A DNA stretch of 64,000 bases from contig NZ_CP026100.1 of the NCBI RefSeq assembly GCF_003722335.1, positions 4,128,001 to 4,192,000 on the forward strand. Direction: 5' to 3'. The position numbers and the translations under genes are program-made. Positions within the stretch are counted from its first letter, which is position 1; each line of letters opens with the position of its first letter. Of this stretch, positions 28,201 through 34,791 are shown one piece after another. The DNA comes from Caulobacter flavus. GTDB lineage: Bacteria > Pseudomonadota > Alphaproteobacteria > Caulobacterales > Caulobacteraceae. A model generated the notes under the pieces. That model was not told where the DNA came from and did no database searches. It worked only from the letters and a program-made list of their open reading frames with translations.

Positions 28201-29518
28201 CCAGCAGGCCGTGCAGTCCTGGTCCTATCAGCTGGTGGCCGGCGCAGCGCGCGATCCCTCCGGCCGCTTCAGCGCCGACACGACCCGCGTCCAGGCCGGC
28301 TCGGACGCCAGCCTGACGGTCGACGGTCGCGGCGCCTACAGCTACGGCGGGGTCACCGGCACGAACAGCTTCTCCGACTCCTTGCTGTTCGGCACGACCA
28401 ACGGCCAGCGGGTCACGGCGGAGGCCTGGCTGCAGGCCCAACTGGCGGCCAATCCCGCCTTCACGACCAACTCCTATACCCGCATCACCTTCTCCGCGGC
28501 GCCGGCGGCGGTGCAATCGTTCCTGTCGCAGAACGCCCGCGCCTACTTCGCCCAGTATCCGGGCCGCTACACGCTGAGCGGCCCCGCCAACGCACCGACC
28601 GGGGTCTCCACCACCCTGGAACTGGCCGCCGGCTTCCTGAAACTCGCGGCGGGTTCCTGGTCGACGCTGAAGACCAGCTACACCCCTCCCCGCTCCACGA
28701 CCACGCCGCCGGTGACGACGGTGCAGACCGCGGCCCTGATCCGCACCGGCACGGGCTCGATCGGCCTCGCCGCGGCCGGCGACATCGATCTGCGCAACGG
28801 CGCGACCCCGGTCTACCGCAACCTTTCCACCGGCGCGGAGACCACGGCGGCTTCGGGCTATCAGGTCGGCGGCGCGGCGGTTTACACCGCCGGCGCGCGC
28901 GTGCGGCCGGCGCTGGTGACGGTGATCGATCCCACGACGGGCGAGACCCTGCTTCTCGACCCGAGCGCCTATTCGCAACCGGATCCGCGCCTGACCAACT
29001 ACGCCTACGGCTCGGGTACGGGCGCCTCCCCCGGACTGAAGGGCCTGCTCGAAGCCGAAACGGTCTACGCCGACGGCGGCGGCGACGTGACGCTGACGGC
29101 GGGGCGCGACGTCCTCAGCCGTCGTGACGCCTATACCGCCGCGTGGATCGGCGCGGGCGCCAACGCGGTGCGCGGCCTCACCTTCGTCGGCAGCATGACC
29201 CAGCCCTGGCGGGTCGGAGAGGTCGGGCGGATCACCGACATCCGCATCAACAACAAGCTGTTCAGCGAGGGCCTCGGCACGCTGGGCGGCGGCGACATCC
29301 GCGTCTCCGCCGGCGGCCAGGTGGTCGACCTGACCGTGGCCGCCGACACCACGGTGACCACGGCCGACGTCTCGGGCCAGACCGGCAAGGCGCTCATCAC
29401 CTACGGCGGCGGCGACGTGTCCATGAAGGTCGGCGGCGACCTCCTGGGCGGCCGCATCGACATCGCTCGGGGGACGGCGACATCGTCGTCGGCGGCGACA
29501 TCGCCGCCGCCGGCCTGA
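19223..29518 (+). CDS. Giant filamentous-haemagglutinin-family TPS exoprotein, first reading-frame segment (PdtA-like)
   Basis: 3431 residues in this frame. N-terminal signal (SLVAFIALGGGAWAQ), an Ala-rich stretch (about 65-125), then the haemagglutination TPS domain (about 130-300) with LSWETFNVGAQTTLNFDQ, VLNRVVGQ and NQNGVIFGKNAQINTGSLLA, the region recognised by TpsB. Thousands of residues of beta-helix-like repeats follow (SGAQIDISGG, LTLGAQTAM, GGDVTLTAGRDV types). The frame ends with a short Thr/Ser/Pro tail after a G5 tract at 29469-29473, while homologous sequence continues in another frame to 31845. Adding one G (or a -1 slip) restores about 4,207 residues, close to P. aeruginosa PdtA size. 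Confidence 0.9.
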   Translation: MTAHNTHGDAGVRRARSQLLGGASLVAFIALGGGAWAQVASLRGAASLPAATGAGAPSVAVPVVPGLSTGGQSAAAQAAAARALRNASKAQQAVTLAAQAQAAARQASGGAAVPNGLAPGGLAPVANPTTKNTGLGLSLWTGAQLPTQTTKADGSVQVDVKQTDSRAVLSWETFNVGAQTTLNFDQSQNGVAKPDWVVLNRVVGQLDPATGMRTGAAAAPSQILGSIKAQGTVLVINQNGVIFGKNAQINTGSLLASTLEIGRQTRTLNATTQTLTLADRNEEFLNFGLLGAASQVTAGQAAADTLSAQQIALTVNETRLEGAITVEAGAQITAAAGGYVILAGPKITNGGTLLADRGQVSLAAGRTVRLEASTGAAGSATPDIRGLKVSTGVDDSYASALYVENRGIIQSTEGYASLMAARGGAVINSGVITATTSVARNGYVELQGGQIRLAPSSVIAITPDDDGTIPQDFKSLSDFKTSRITIGDATSAVEMASGSLIYAPSAKVGVGAAPGIDTTYLDQAGNTSAGSRIFIDSGATIDVSGLKNVLISSSRNSVTISPVKGNELADTPALRNSFLSGATLYLDPRLSGVRDDGFAWIGSPLVSAASYAQQVGITASELMTKGGDITLGTAVTPAAGGVARASDVIVKSGAQIDISGGWVNYQAGMVRTTKLVDVSGAIVDISQADPNGVYVGIYSGFIHNQPRFNEARTYANPLLTGARYQDGYSEGRDAGSLTIKTSQPLLEGTVYADAFPGLLQRQEAQVGTGKTTIYGDQRRLQAAASQLPVGGLLSIQELGLVNGSSTVSGGGDIRIVDGASPILGGGLSYGGSVSVDGAGNLVIPTRAEESLPAPEVRKTLTLGADTLAEMGLGQLNLTTSGSLTVEKDADVVMTPGGVFSAATGGKITIDGSITAASGLIDLTTYGLGSIFETKTAKPGDYDIVVNGSLSTAGLWINDYGTTGEALRGSAYTDGGKVSLNVAARKLLYPATSNAASPAANVDLSGSILLDGERSLIDVSGGGYVTSDGALVLTAKGGDVSLTNDTTYFQIGYNPVGTPSDGGWPGIRLDGLPTTLNPDAMNAKVSIGQGVIRGHGFGGGGTFSLTTPAIAFGQGRALTGTNLDLDFFSASGFANYDIKSYGTSLTPNTLSGLGGYNAVLSTQTLTIGAGQSLNLSQSRYTIRPTTAQTAALMGLKSGGRVSDVLTASVPTEAWDQLGVNLTFGGLVELKVAQGGQIVGAAGSTIGASKILSQGTIRLHGGKVVQNATLPNFYVGTTATPAVAVRDLSEVFSTRADGTVDPNAMSKIDPRRTNAQVARGPIYLLGALDADVGVQLDAGSVTDLSGVSIRNPYASAVTNGRQIVTGRVWNGGALLTATAKGDVGTIVGVAPPIGGSSPYSNSTTQPSLREDVVGLALNAAKGAVIDISGASDVYDQPTAFGTYAATEQWSNGGTLSLGTGGVIAGATIRAEGGAAQAAGGVLAMTDLVLTGDAAAAPARNTLTAQAIETAGFDTLVVQGSLRGEGDVNLRLGSAFYLTSKTWDGVTPLTDAAYRQSLSPIVGATGNLRIEAAYVSLGGAFQGLSTPAVGVAGDGQVTFDAKLMDVGGAVLFDRSVARTRFNVAGDLRFTGVSPYETVFALPGTSPAPSLAGHLAVNGDLSLVAGQVYATTGSTYAVSSTAGDGLIAIGRSSAATASTPYSAGSNLSFQAASIVQGGVLRAPLGTLTLGAQTAMVRNGATFAPATGSVVLADGGLTSVSADGLSIPYGVTTDQKEYYFNPVSAQPLTGPPTGVLNLAGRDIVTQSGATVRLTGGGDVYAYEFIPGVGGSRDVLSQYNPDAFSGNGGYQYADRRQVYAIVPGLSDAAVAPFDPIYSANYGDLYGASAVGKRVYLSGGPNFAAGWYTLLPAQYATLPGGMRVVEATGLNAAPGVAQTRRDGSVLVSGRYGGLNGQEDSQLRMFAVDSQTVLRSYSNIALTSATLAFSDQAQKAGTVAPRLPTDAARLTIQPIDSLTLAGTFETAPAAGGRGAQADISGSNIVIVSEIGAPSAGQIQLDADQLSNLNVDSLLIGGSRIENADGTTSIRASATSIKVANNASHALAAPDILLAVDNGGSIVLDDDAAIVARGSTSDARTGAYLVDGSASDLSGKGALVRVSNGPARAVTRTNLDAGADTATLHIGAATLSGASVLLNSSHDLTINPLANLSAVDLGLGAAEMHFAENGANLRGLVITSRLASALGAAKRLTLSTPSAIDFASGSYAFGDLVLDAGGLAVAPDAASVKLTAGTLTLANSHAKLAGCNAACGSARLSIEAASLVFGSGDVQVLGAGGGVSLSARDGLFYQGRGSLTVGAARLTISAPLIADRAVSTGSGVKAVIPSLALISTGAVNILGGGGAVTLPEGVAGATLAIEGATINVAQARLRASAGVLKLTAQNDLTIGAGAVLATPGYVKSFGDAADPYLVYASGGALTLTSVAGDIDLAAGSTLSVGGGVGEAGDLTLNAAKGAVRFGGVLEAKAPGKGAGFFLNQGGAFDLATFQTVTNGAFTGHVAIQTGTGDLTLAAGQTLKADNLYLTADGGRVDVGGTIDVSGVNGGDVRLIGADGVILRGGSKIDARAAGYGDDATRVAEGGSVLIGTVGTGGIRVEAGASIDVGAARDQARLVETRENGVTNYRLVEADRGGSLTLRAPVIGPDGAQTVNIAFAGVVTGADSVTVEGYKAYDLGDIAAGGQFSGVTVGNGVATLDLAASGKPNFLSDTSAGALADFIRRFDISAAYGQLGGLASGANFHARPGVELNYAGDIVLASNWNLAAGVVDVSGAVSAGLMAAHPSIAGAYYVKPGSEGDLLAGFTDMTYRVGGKASGEAGALTLRAGGDLTLKGSITDGYFTFGDQTDPAYLNTAVGAGSRVYNGSLTGTCVGSCATVGAYTPAGSPTNVISVTFPGAAALGSQLAATGNPAPYRAAANSAAAQGSGPSGAGDPIASADLFPLIDTGNGQQAVQSWSYQLVAGAARDPSGRFSADTTRVQAGSDASLTVDGRGAYSYGGVTGTNSFSDSLLFGTTNGQRVTAEAWLQAQLAANPAFTTNSYTRITFSAAPAAVQSFLSQNARAYFAQYPGRYTLSGPANAPTGVSTTLELAAGFLKLAAGSWSTLKTSYTPPRSTTTPPVTTVQTAALIRTGTGSIGLAAAGDIDLRNGATPVYRNLSTGAETTAASGYQVGGAAVYTAGARVRPALVTVIDPTTGETLLLDPSAYSQPDPRLTNYAYGSGTGASPGLKGLLEAETVYADGGGDVTLTAGRDVLSRRDAYTAAWIGAGANAVRGLTFVGSMTQPWRVGEVGRITDIRINNKLFSEGLGTLGGGDIRVSAGGQVVDLTVAADTTVTTADVSGQTGKALITYGGGDVSMKVGGDLLGGRIDIARGTATSSSAATSPPPA
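29469..29473 (+). other. G5 tract at the frame switch of the giant exoprotein gene
   Basis: Before the tract the product reads DIA-R-G in the first frame; after it, GDGDIVVGGDIAAAG in the second. With six Gs the junction reads DIARGDGDIVVGGD without interruption. A missing base, a real phase-variable tract or -1 slippage on GGG are the options. Confidence 0.75.
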
Positions 29519-31845
29519 CCCAGTTCAGCTCGGCCGGCGCCGGGGCCTTGACCGCCAACACCCTGCGCCTGCGCCTGACCGACGCCCAGATCGACGTCGC
29601 CGCTCTCGGCGACGTGCAGGTCCAGGGGATCACCGCGCTTGGCGTCGGCGACATCAACCGCGTGGGCTTCTACAGCGGCGACAGCGGCGTCTCGGTCCTC
29701 GCCGGCGGCTCCCTCGACGTCAGCAATCCCACGCTCGACTCCAGCGTCGGCGACGTGGTGACCACCGGCGGCGACTCCCTCTCGCTGATCGGCAAGGCGA
29801 TCTATCCCACGAGCTTCTCGGCCGTGGCCCTGGCCGGCGACCTTTCGCTCGGCGGCAATGTCGACCGCCAGATCCTGCTCTATCCGAGCGCCCGGGGAAC
29901 CCTGACCTTGGCGGCGGGCGGCGACATCGCGCCCATGACGATCGCCATGCTCGACAACGATCCGGGCCTGACGCCCGGCGCCTTCTCGATCTACGAGCTT
30001 GAAGCCACGCAGGTCATCGGCGGCAGGCCCTTCTCATTCCCGGCTGTTCTTCCCACGACCAGCCTGGCCGAACGCCTGCTGCTGCACGCCTCCAGCGTGC
30101 CGCATCGCGGCGACGCGACGCCCAACCGGATCTTCGCCGGGGGCGACATCGACGGCATGATCATCTCGTCTCCCAAGGTGACCCGCATCGGCGCGGGCCG
30201 CGACATCGTCGACATGATGTTCTTCGGCCAGAACCTGGCCGCCAACGACATCACCCGCATCGCCGCCGGCCGCGACATCACCGCCACCACCACCCTGCAA
30301 CGGGCGATCGTGGACTACGTCAACGGCACGCCTGTGTACGGGCCGCTGCGTCCCGCCCTGAACGGCGGCGCCTTCGTGATCGGCGGTCCCGGCCATTTCT
30401 TCCTGGAAGCCGGCCGGGACCTGGGACCGTTCCTCAACTCGGCGACCGACGTCTTCAACGCCCAGACGGGCGGCGTCGCGAGCCAGGCCGTCTTCGGCGG
30501 CGGCGTGCTGTCGGTGGGCGCGGAGTGGAACCCCTGGCTCGACGCCCAGGGCGCCAGCATCGTCACCGCCTTCGGCGTCGCCAAGGGCGCCGACTATGCC
30601 GGCCTGCGCGAGGCCTATCTGAACCCGGCCAACGCCGCCAACTGGCCCGACTACCTCTACGCCCAGACCACCGACGCCAACAACGCGGCGGTGATCGACA
30701 CTTCCAAGCCGATCTATGCCGCCCAGCTGATCGCCTGGATGCGCGCCAACCATCCGGACGCCCTGGGTTCGGGAACGGTCGACCTCGCCGGCGCCTATGC
30801 CGCGTTCGCGGCCTTGCCTGAGCTGCAGCAGCGGGTGTTCCTGCTCAAGGTCTACTACAACGAGCTGGTCCAGACCTCGGTGCCCGGCCCGTCCTATCTC
30901 AAGTATTCACGGGGCTACAACGCGGTGAACGCCCTGTTCCCCGCCCGCCTGGGCTATACCGCCAACGACCTGACGGGCGGCGCCAACGGGGCCAACAAGA
31001 TGGTGCGCACCGGCGATCTCGACCTGCGCCTGTCGACGATCCAGACGGCCCGGGGCGGCGACATCAGCATTCTGGGCCCCGGCGGTCGCGTGCTGGCCGG
31101 CTCGACGGTCAGCACCGCCCAGCAGGCCGCGCGCCGCAACTATGCGGGCCGCGACCTCTTCTCGGGCATCGTCAGCAACGGCCTGACCCTGCCGCAGATC
31201 TCCTACATCGAGGAGATCCCGACGGGCTTCGAGGGCGTGCTCACCCTGCGCGGCGGGCGGATCTCGACCTTCACCGACGGCGACTTCGTGCTCAACCAGA
31301 GCCGCCTGTTCACCGAGCAGGGCGGCGACGTGGCCATGTGGTCCTCGAACGGCGACCTCAACGCCGGCCAGGGCCCCAAGACGTCGGCCAACTTCCCGCC
31401 GGCGATCGTCAAGGTCAGCGACAACGCCTATTCCGAACAGGATCAGGCCAGCGCCGTCAGCGGCGCCGGCATCGCCGCCTTCCAGCCCGCCCCGGGCGTG
31501 GAGGCGCCGAACGTCTACCTGATCGCGCCGCGAGGCACGGTCGACGCCGGCGACGCCGGTGTTCGCGTGGCCGGGAACCTGTTCGTCGCCGCCCTGTCGG
31601 TGGCCAACGCCGACAACTTCAGCGTCCAGGGCTCGACGATCGGCGTTCCGACCACGGCGGCGGCGCCCAGCGTCAGCACCGAGGCGAGCGCCGCGTCCAG
31701 CGCGGCGGAAAAGGCCGCCCAGGCCACCGCCCAGGCCCGGCCGCGCGACGAACGCTCGATCATCAGCGTGCAGGTGCTGGGCTTCGGCGATTGCGACGAC
31801 CCGTCCCGCCGGGACGACAAGAGCTGCCAGGCGGGCCGTCCCTGA
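29473..31845 (+). pseudogene. Out-of-frame C-terminal part of the giant exoprotein
   Basis: About 790 residues read in the -1 frame, continuing the repeats of the preceding segment without a gap (TQFSSAGAGALTANTLRLRL, GRDITATTTLQRAI, TARGGDISILGPGGRVLAGS). The last 400 residues resemble the C-terminal domain common to long FHA-family outer-membrane proteins (DUF3739-like). The end has two cysteines ten residues apart (GDCDDPSRRDDKSCQAGRP), reminiscent of the C-terminal disulfide that anchors some TPS adhesins in their TpsB pore. No plausible independent start with ribosome binding site was seen, so this belongs to the gene starting at 19223. Confidence 0.85.
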
Positions 31846-31907
31846 GGACGCCTGTCGCCGGCCAGTCGCACGGGGCGGCTATGGTCGGGGCCTGACGGAG
31901 GGACGAA

Positions 31908-32852
31908 ATGGTGCGAGCGGGCGCCTGGAGCCTGGTCCTGGGCGTGGCGGCGATCGTCGTGGTCGCCGGCGCGGCCCTGGCGCGGACCCGGACGCCGGCG
32001 ACGGCCGCCGCTCCCCCCTCCGACCTAGCCGCTTTCGTCGCCGCCGTCGAACGCGACGCCGCCCTCCCGGGCCAGGCCGCCGCCCCGGCACCGGCCAGGA
32101 CGGTGGTCGACGGGCCGATGGAAGAGGTGCTTTACGGAGAACGGGCCAAGGATCCGACGGTGTCGCGGGCGCTGGCCCTGCTGGGCCACAGGCTGGACCT
32201 GACGCGCGACGTCGCCCTGGGCGATCGAGTGCGGCTGGTCGTCGGCGAGGACGGCCGTCTCGACTTCGTGGAGCTTTCGGGATCCCGCACGACGGTCAGC
32301 CTGTATCGGCTGGACACCGGCCGCGACGGCCGTGACCGCTTCGTTGACGCCGACGGCGCCGATCTCAGCGGAAGCCTGCTGCGCACGCCGCTCCATCGCA
32401 CGCGGATCACCTCGGCGTTCGGCCCCCGTCGTCATCCCCTGCTCGGCTATACCCGCATGCACAAGGGGGTCGATTTCGACGCCCCGATCGGCACGCCTGT
32501 GCTGGCGGCGGCCGACGGCGTGGTCGAGACGGCCGACTGGGCGGGCGGCTACGGCCGTCGGATCCGGCTGCGGCACGCGGACGGCCTCCAGACCGTCTAC
32601 GCCCATCTGTCGCGCTGGACCGTCGCGGCGGGCCAGACCGTACGCCAGGGAGAGGTCGTGGGCCTCAGCGGCGCCTCGGGTCTGGCGACGGGACCCCATC
32701 TGCATTTCGAGGTGCTGCGCGAAGCCCGCGCGGTGGATCCCAGCGAGGCGCGCCCTGCTCCCGCGGGCCTGTCCGATTCAGAACGTGCAATCCTTGCCGC
32801 CCGCAAGCTGTCGGTAGCCCAAGCCCTGGCGCCCGCCGGCTCCGGCGGCTAG
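31908..32852 (+). CDS. M23-family (LytM) metallopeptidase
   Basis: 314 residues with an upstream GGAGGGA. N-terminal hydrophobic anchor or signal (SLVLGVAAIVVVAGAALA), an intermediate domain (LDLTRDVALGDRVRLVVGED) and a C-terminal peptidase M23 domain (about 165-285) with the zinc ligands in HPLLGYTRMHKGVDFDAP and HLHFE. Such enzymes cut peptidoglycan cross-links in the periplasm. It lies 62 bases after the exoprotein and may help its passage or cell-wall remodelling. The stop overlaps the stop of the convergent sulfotransferase gene (shared CTAG at 32849-32852). Confidence 0.9.
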   Translation: MVRAGAWSLVLGVAAIVVVAGAALARTRTPATAAAPPSDLAAFVAAVERDAALPGQAAAPAPARTVVDGPMEEVLYGERAKDPTVSRALALLGHRLDLTRDVALGDRVRLVVGEDGRLDFVELSGSRTTVSLYRLDTGRDGRDRFVDADGADLSGSLLRTPLHRTRITSAFGPRRHPLLGYTRMHKGVDFDAPIGTPVLAAADGVVETADWAGGYGRRIRLRHADGLQTVYAHLSRWTVAAGQTVRQGEVVGLSGASGLATGPHLHFEVLREARAVDPSEARPAPAGLSDSERAILAARKLSVAQALAPAGSGG

Positions 32853-34699
32853 TCCCAGTCGACCGTGTAGCCCAGGGCGGCGATGGCCGGCTCCAGCACC
32901 GCGACCACCGGCTCCAGCTGCTCGCGATAGAACCGGTAGCGATAGCGCGAGCGATCGTAGAGCTTTTCGGTCACCTGGGCGTAGCTGGCCGTGCGGGCGT
33001 GACGCGGGTTCTCGTGCGGCGCCAGGGCGCGGGCGTCGAACGGGACGCCGACGAAGTCGAAGAGCCGCCGGACCTGAGTTTCCTGATCCGAGACCACGTC
33101 CTCGTAGCGCACCGGCAGATAGTTCACCGGAAGAACCGACAGGTAGTGCGCCACCAGGTCGGCGGTCAGGGCATAGTGCCGCGCCGCGCTGTCCAGCGCG
33201 CTGGCGCAATGGAAGCCATGGCTCAAGGTGTTGGTGAACACCGACAGCACCACGTCCAGCGGATGCCGGATCAGGTGGACCACGGGCGCGGCCGGGAACA
33301 GCAGGTGGATCAGCCCCAGATGCGTCTCGTTGAGCGGCATCTTGTCGGTGAACCAGCGCTTTCCAGGCTGGCTCGCCCCGAGGCGCGCGGCGTCGTTCAG
33401 ATAGTGGTCGCGCAGATTGTCCAGCTCGTGCCGGCGATCGCCCAGCCACAGTTCGCTAAGAGCCGTCGGATAGAGGCCTGGGCTGCCCAGCAGCGCGGGC
33501 ATGCGCTCGGTGAGCTGGTGCAGGGTCTGCAGCTCGTCGCCGGCGGCGACCTCGCCGGTCGCCGTCAGGGTCTGCTCCACCAGGGTGGTGCCCGACCGCG
33601 GGAAGCCGACGATGAACACCGGCTTAGGACCATCCGCGCGCACGCCGGCTCGCGGCAGCAGCGGCGTCCGGCTGGCGGTGAAGAAGCCCTTCAGGCGCCT
33701 GGCCTGGGCGTCGGCCCGGTCGGCGGCATAGACATTGCCGGTCCGCTCGCGCGTCAGGCGCTTGGCTTCCGCGAAGTCGGCGAAAGCCTCGGCATACCGG
33801 GACAGGCTTTCCAGCACTCGCGCGCGGGCCATCAGCCCGGCGGCGCCCAGCTGACCGGTGGCGCGGCGGGCCGCCAGGCCCTCCAGCGCGGCCAGGGCTT
33901 CGTCCTGGCGCCCGGCCCGGCGCAGGAGCACCGCGCGCTGGACGGCGAGGCCCGGATCATCCGGCGTCAGGGCCGCCGCCCGCGCGTTGAGCGCCAGGCC
34001 CTCTTCTATGCGCCCCGCCTCCTCCTCGAGATCGGTCCAGGCGCTCAGAGCCTGCGGCGCGGGGCCCGTGTCGACCATGCGCCTGAAGATCTCGCGCGCC
34101 TCGTCGAACCGCCCCTGGCCGCGCAGGGCCTGGGCGAGCGGCGGCAGGATCTCGGCCTCGTCGTCGGGCGCCAATTCCAGAGCGCGCCGCAGATGGTGCT
34201 CGGCGTCATGGGGGCGGTTCTGGGCCGCGAACACCTTGGCCAGGGCCAGATGCGCCTGCTGCGCCTCGGGCGCCAGGCGCACCAGCATCCGCGCATGGGG
34301 CATGGCCTCGCCGTGGGCGTTCCGCGCCAGGAAGAAAAGCGCCGCGTTCAGACGCACCTGGGCGTCGTCGGGATGGAGCAGAGCCATCCGCCGTACGATC
34401 GCCTCGGCGGCGGTCATCCGCCCCTCGTCCTTGCAGACGTTGTAGAGCCCGCCCAGGGCGTCGCGATGGCCCGGCGCGCGCCGCAGCACGGCCAACGCCT
34501 CGTGTTCGGCCAGCGACAGCTCGCCGTCGACATAGGCCTGGCTCATCCGCCCCAAGGCGGACGCCGTCTCGGAATCGACGATCTCCCGCACGGCTCGCGA
34601 AAGATCGAGCCCGCAGCACAGCAACGTTTCGAGGCGCGAGCCGCAGGCGCAGCCGCCGGTCAACGTCGCCGGCGCCGAACGCTCGAGCAGATCCGTCAT
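32849..34699 (-). CDS. TPR-repeat sulfotransferase
   Basis: 616 residues. The N-terminus is cysteine-rich (Cys17, 19, 28, 29). About residues 50-330 are TPR-like helices (AEHHLRRALELAPDD, EIFRRMVDTGPAPQAL). The C-terminal sulfotransferase domain starts near 360 with the PAPS 5'-phosphosulfate loop FIVGFPRSGTTLVEQ (PRSGTT at 367-372); a 3'-phosphate-binding region lies in LIRHPLDVVLSVF. It would transfer sulfate from PAPS to a carbohydrate or tyrosine acceptor. Proximity to the capsule locus makes a surface polysaccharide a possible target. A palindrome shared with the Hint gene lies 64 bases before its start. Confidence 0.88.
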   Translation of the reverse strand: MTDLLERSAPATLTGGCACGSRLETLLCCGLDLSRAVREIVDSETASALGRMSQAYVDGELSLAEHEALAVLRRAPGHRDALGGLYNVCKDEGRMTAAEAIVRRMALLHPDDAQVRLNAALFFLARNAHGEAMPHARMLVRLAPEAQQAHLALAKVFAAQNRPHDAEHHLRRALELAPDDEAEILPPLAQALRGQGRFDEAREIFRRMVDTGPAPQALSAWTDLEEEAGRIEEGLALNARAAALTPDDPGLAVQRAVLLRRAGRQDEALAALEGLAARRATGQLGAAGLMARARVLESLSRYAEAFADFAEAKRLTRERTGNVYAADRADAQARRLKGFFTASRTPLLPRAGVRADGPKPVFIVGFPRSGTTLVEQTLTATGEVAAGDELQTLHQLTERMPALLGSPGLYPTALSELWLGDRRHELDNLRDHYLNDAARLGASQPGKRWFTDKMPLNETHLGLIHLLFPAAPVVHLIRHPLDVVLSVFTNTLSHGFHCASALDSAARHYALTADLVAHYLSVLPVNYLPVRYEDVVSDQETQVRRLFDFVGVPFDARALAPHENPRHARTASYAQVTEKLYDRSRYRYRFYREQLEPVVAVLEPAIAALGYTVDWD

Positions 34700-34762
34700 G
34701 TCTTGGTCCCCGCCCGCGATCGGCCGCGCCGCTCTTAGGCAACGGCAGGATCAGCCGGACTG

Positions 34763-34776
34763 TGCAGAAGCACAGC
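34763..34776 (-). promoter_or_regulatory. Palindrome TGTGC-N4-GCACA upstream of the sulfotransferase gene
   Basis: TGTGCAGAAGCACA followed by GCCCGGCC, almost the same as the element at 36495 before the Hint-domain gene. Both lie 64-84 bases before a minus-strand start codon. It is also 16 bases past the Hint gene stop but lacks a T-tract, so an operator is likelier than a terminator. Confidence 0.45.
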
Positions 34777-34791
34777 CCGGCCTTCGCGGGA

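Noticed and set aside
19223..31845. CRISPR array or satellite repeats in the exoprotein gene
   Set aside because: Repeats are protein-level beta-helix rungs with variable DNA; no constant repeat with spacers.
34763..34776. Hairpin as terminator of the Hint gene
   Set aside because: No T-tract, and the near-identical element at 36495 is not behind a gene end; operator is a better reading.
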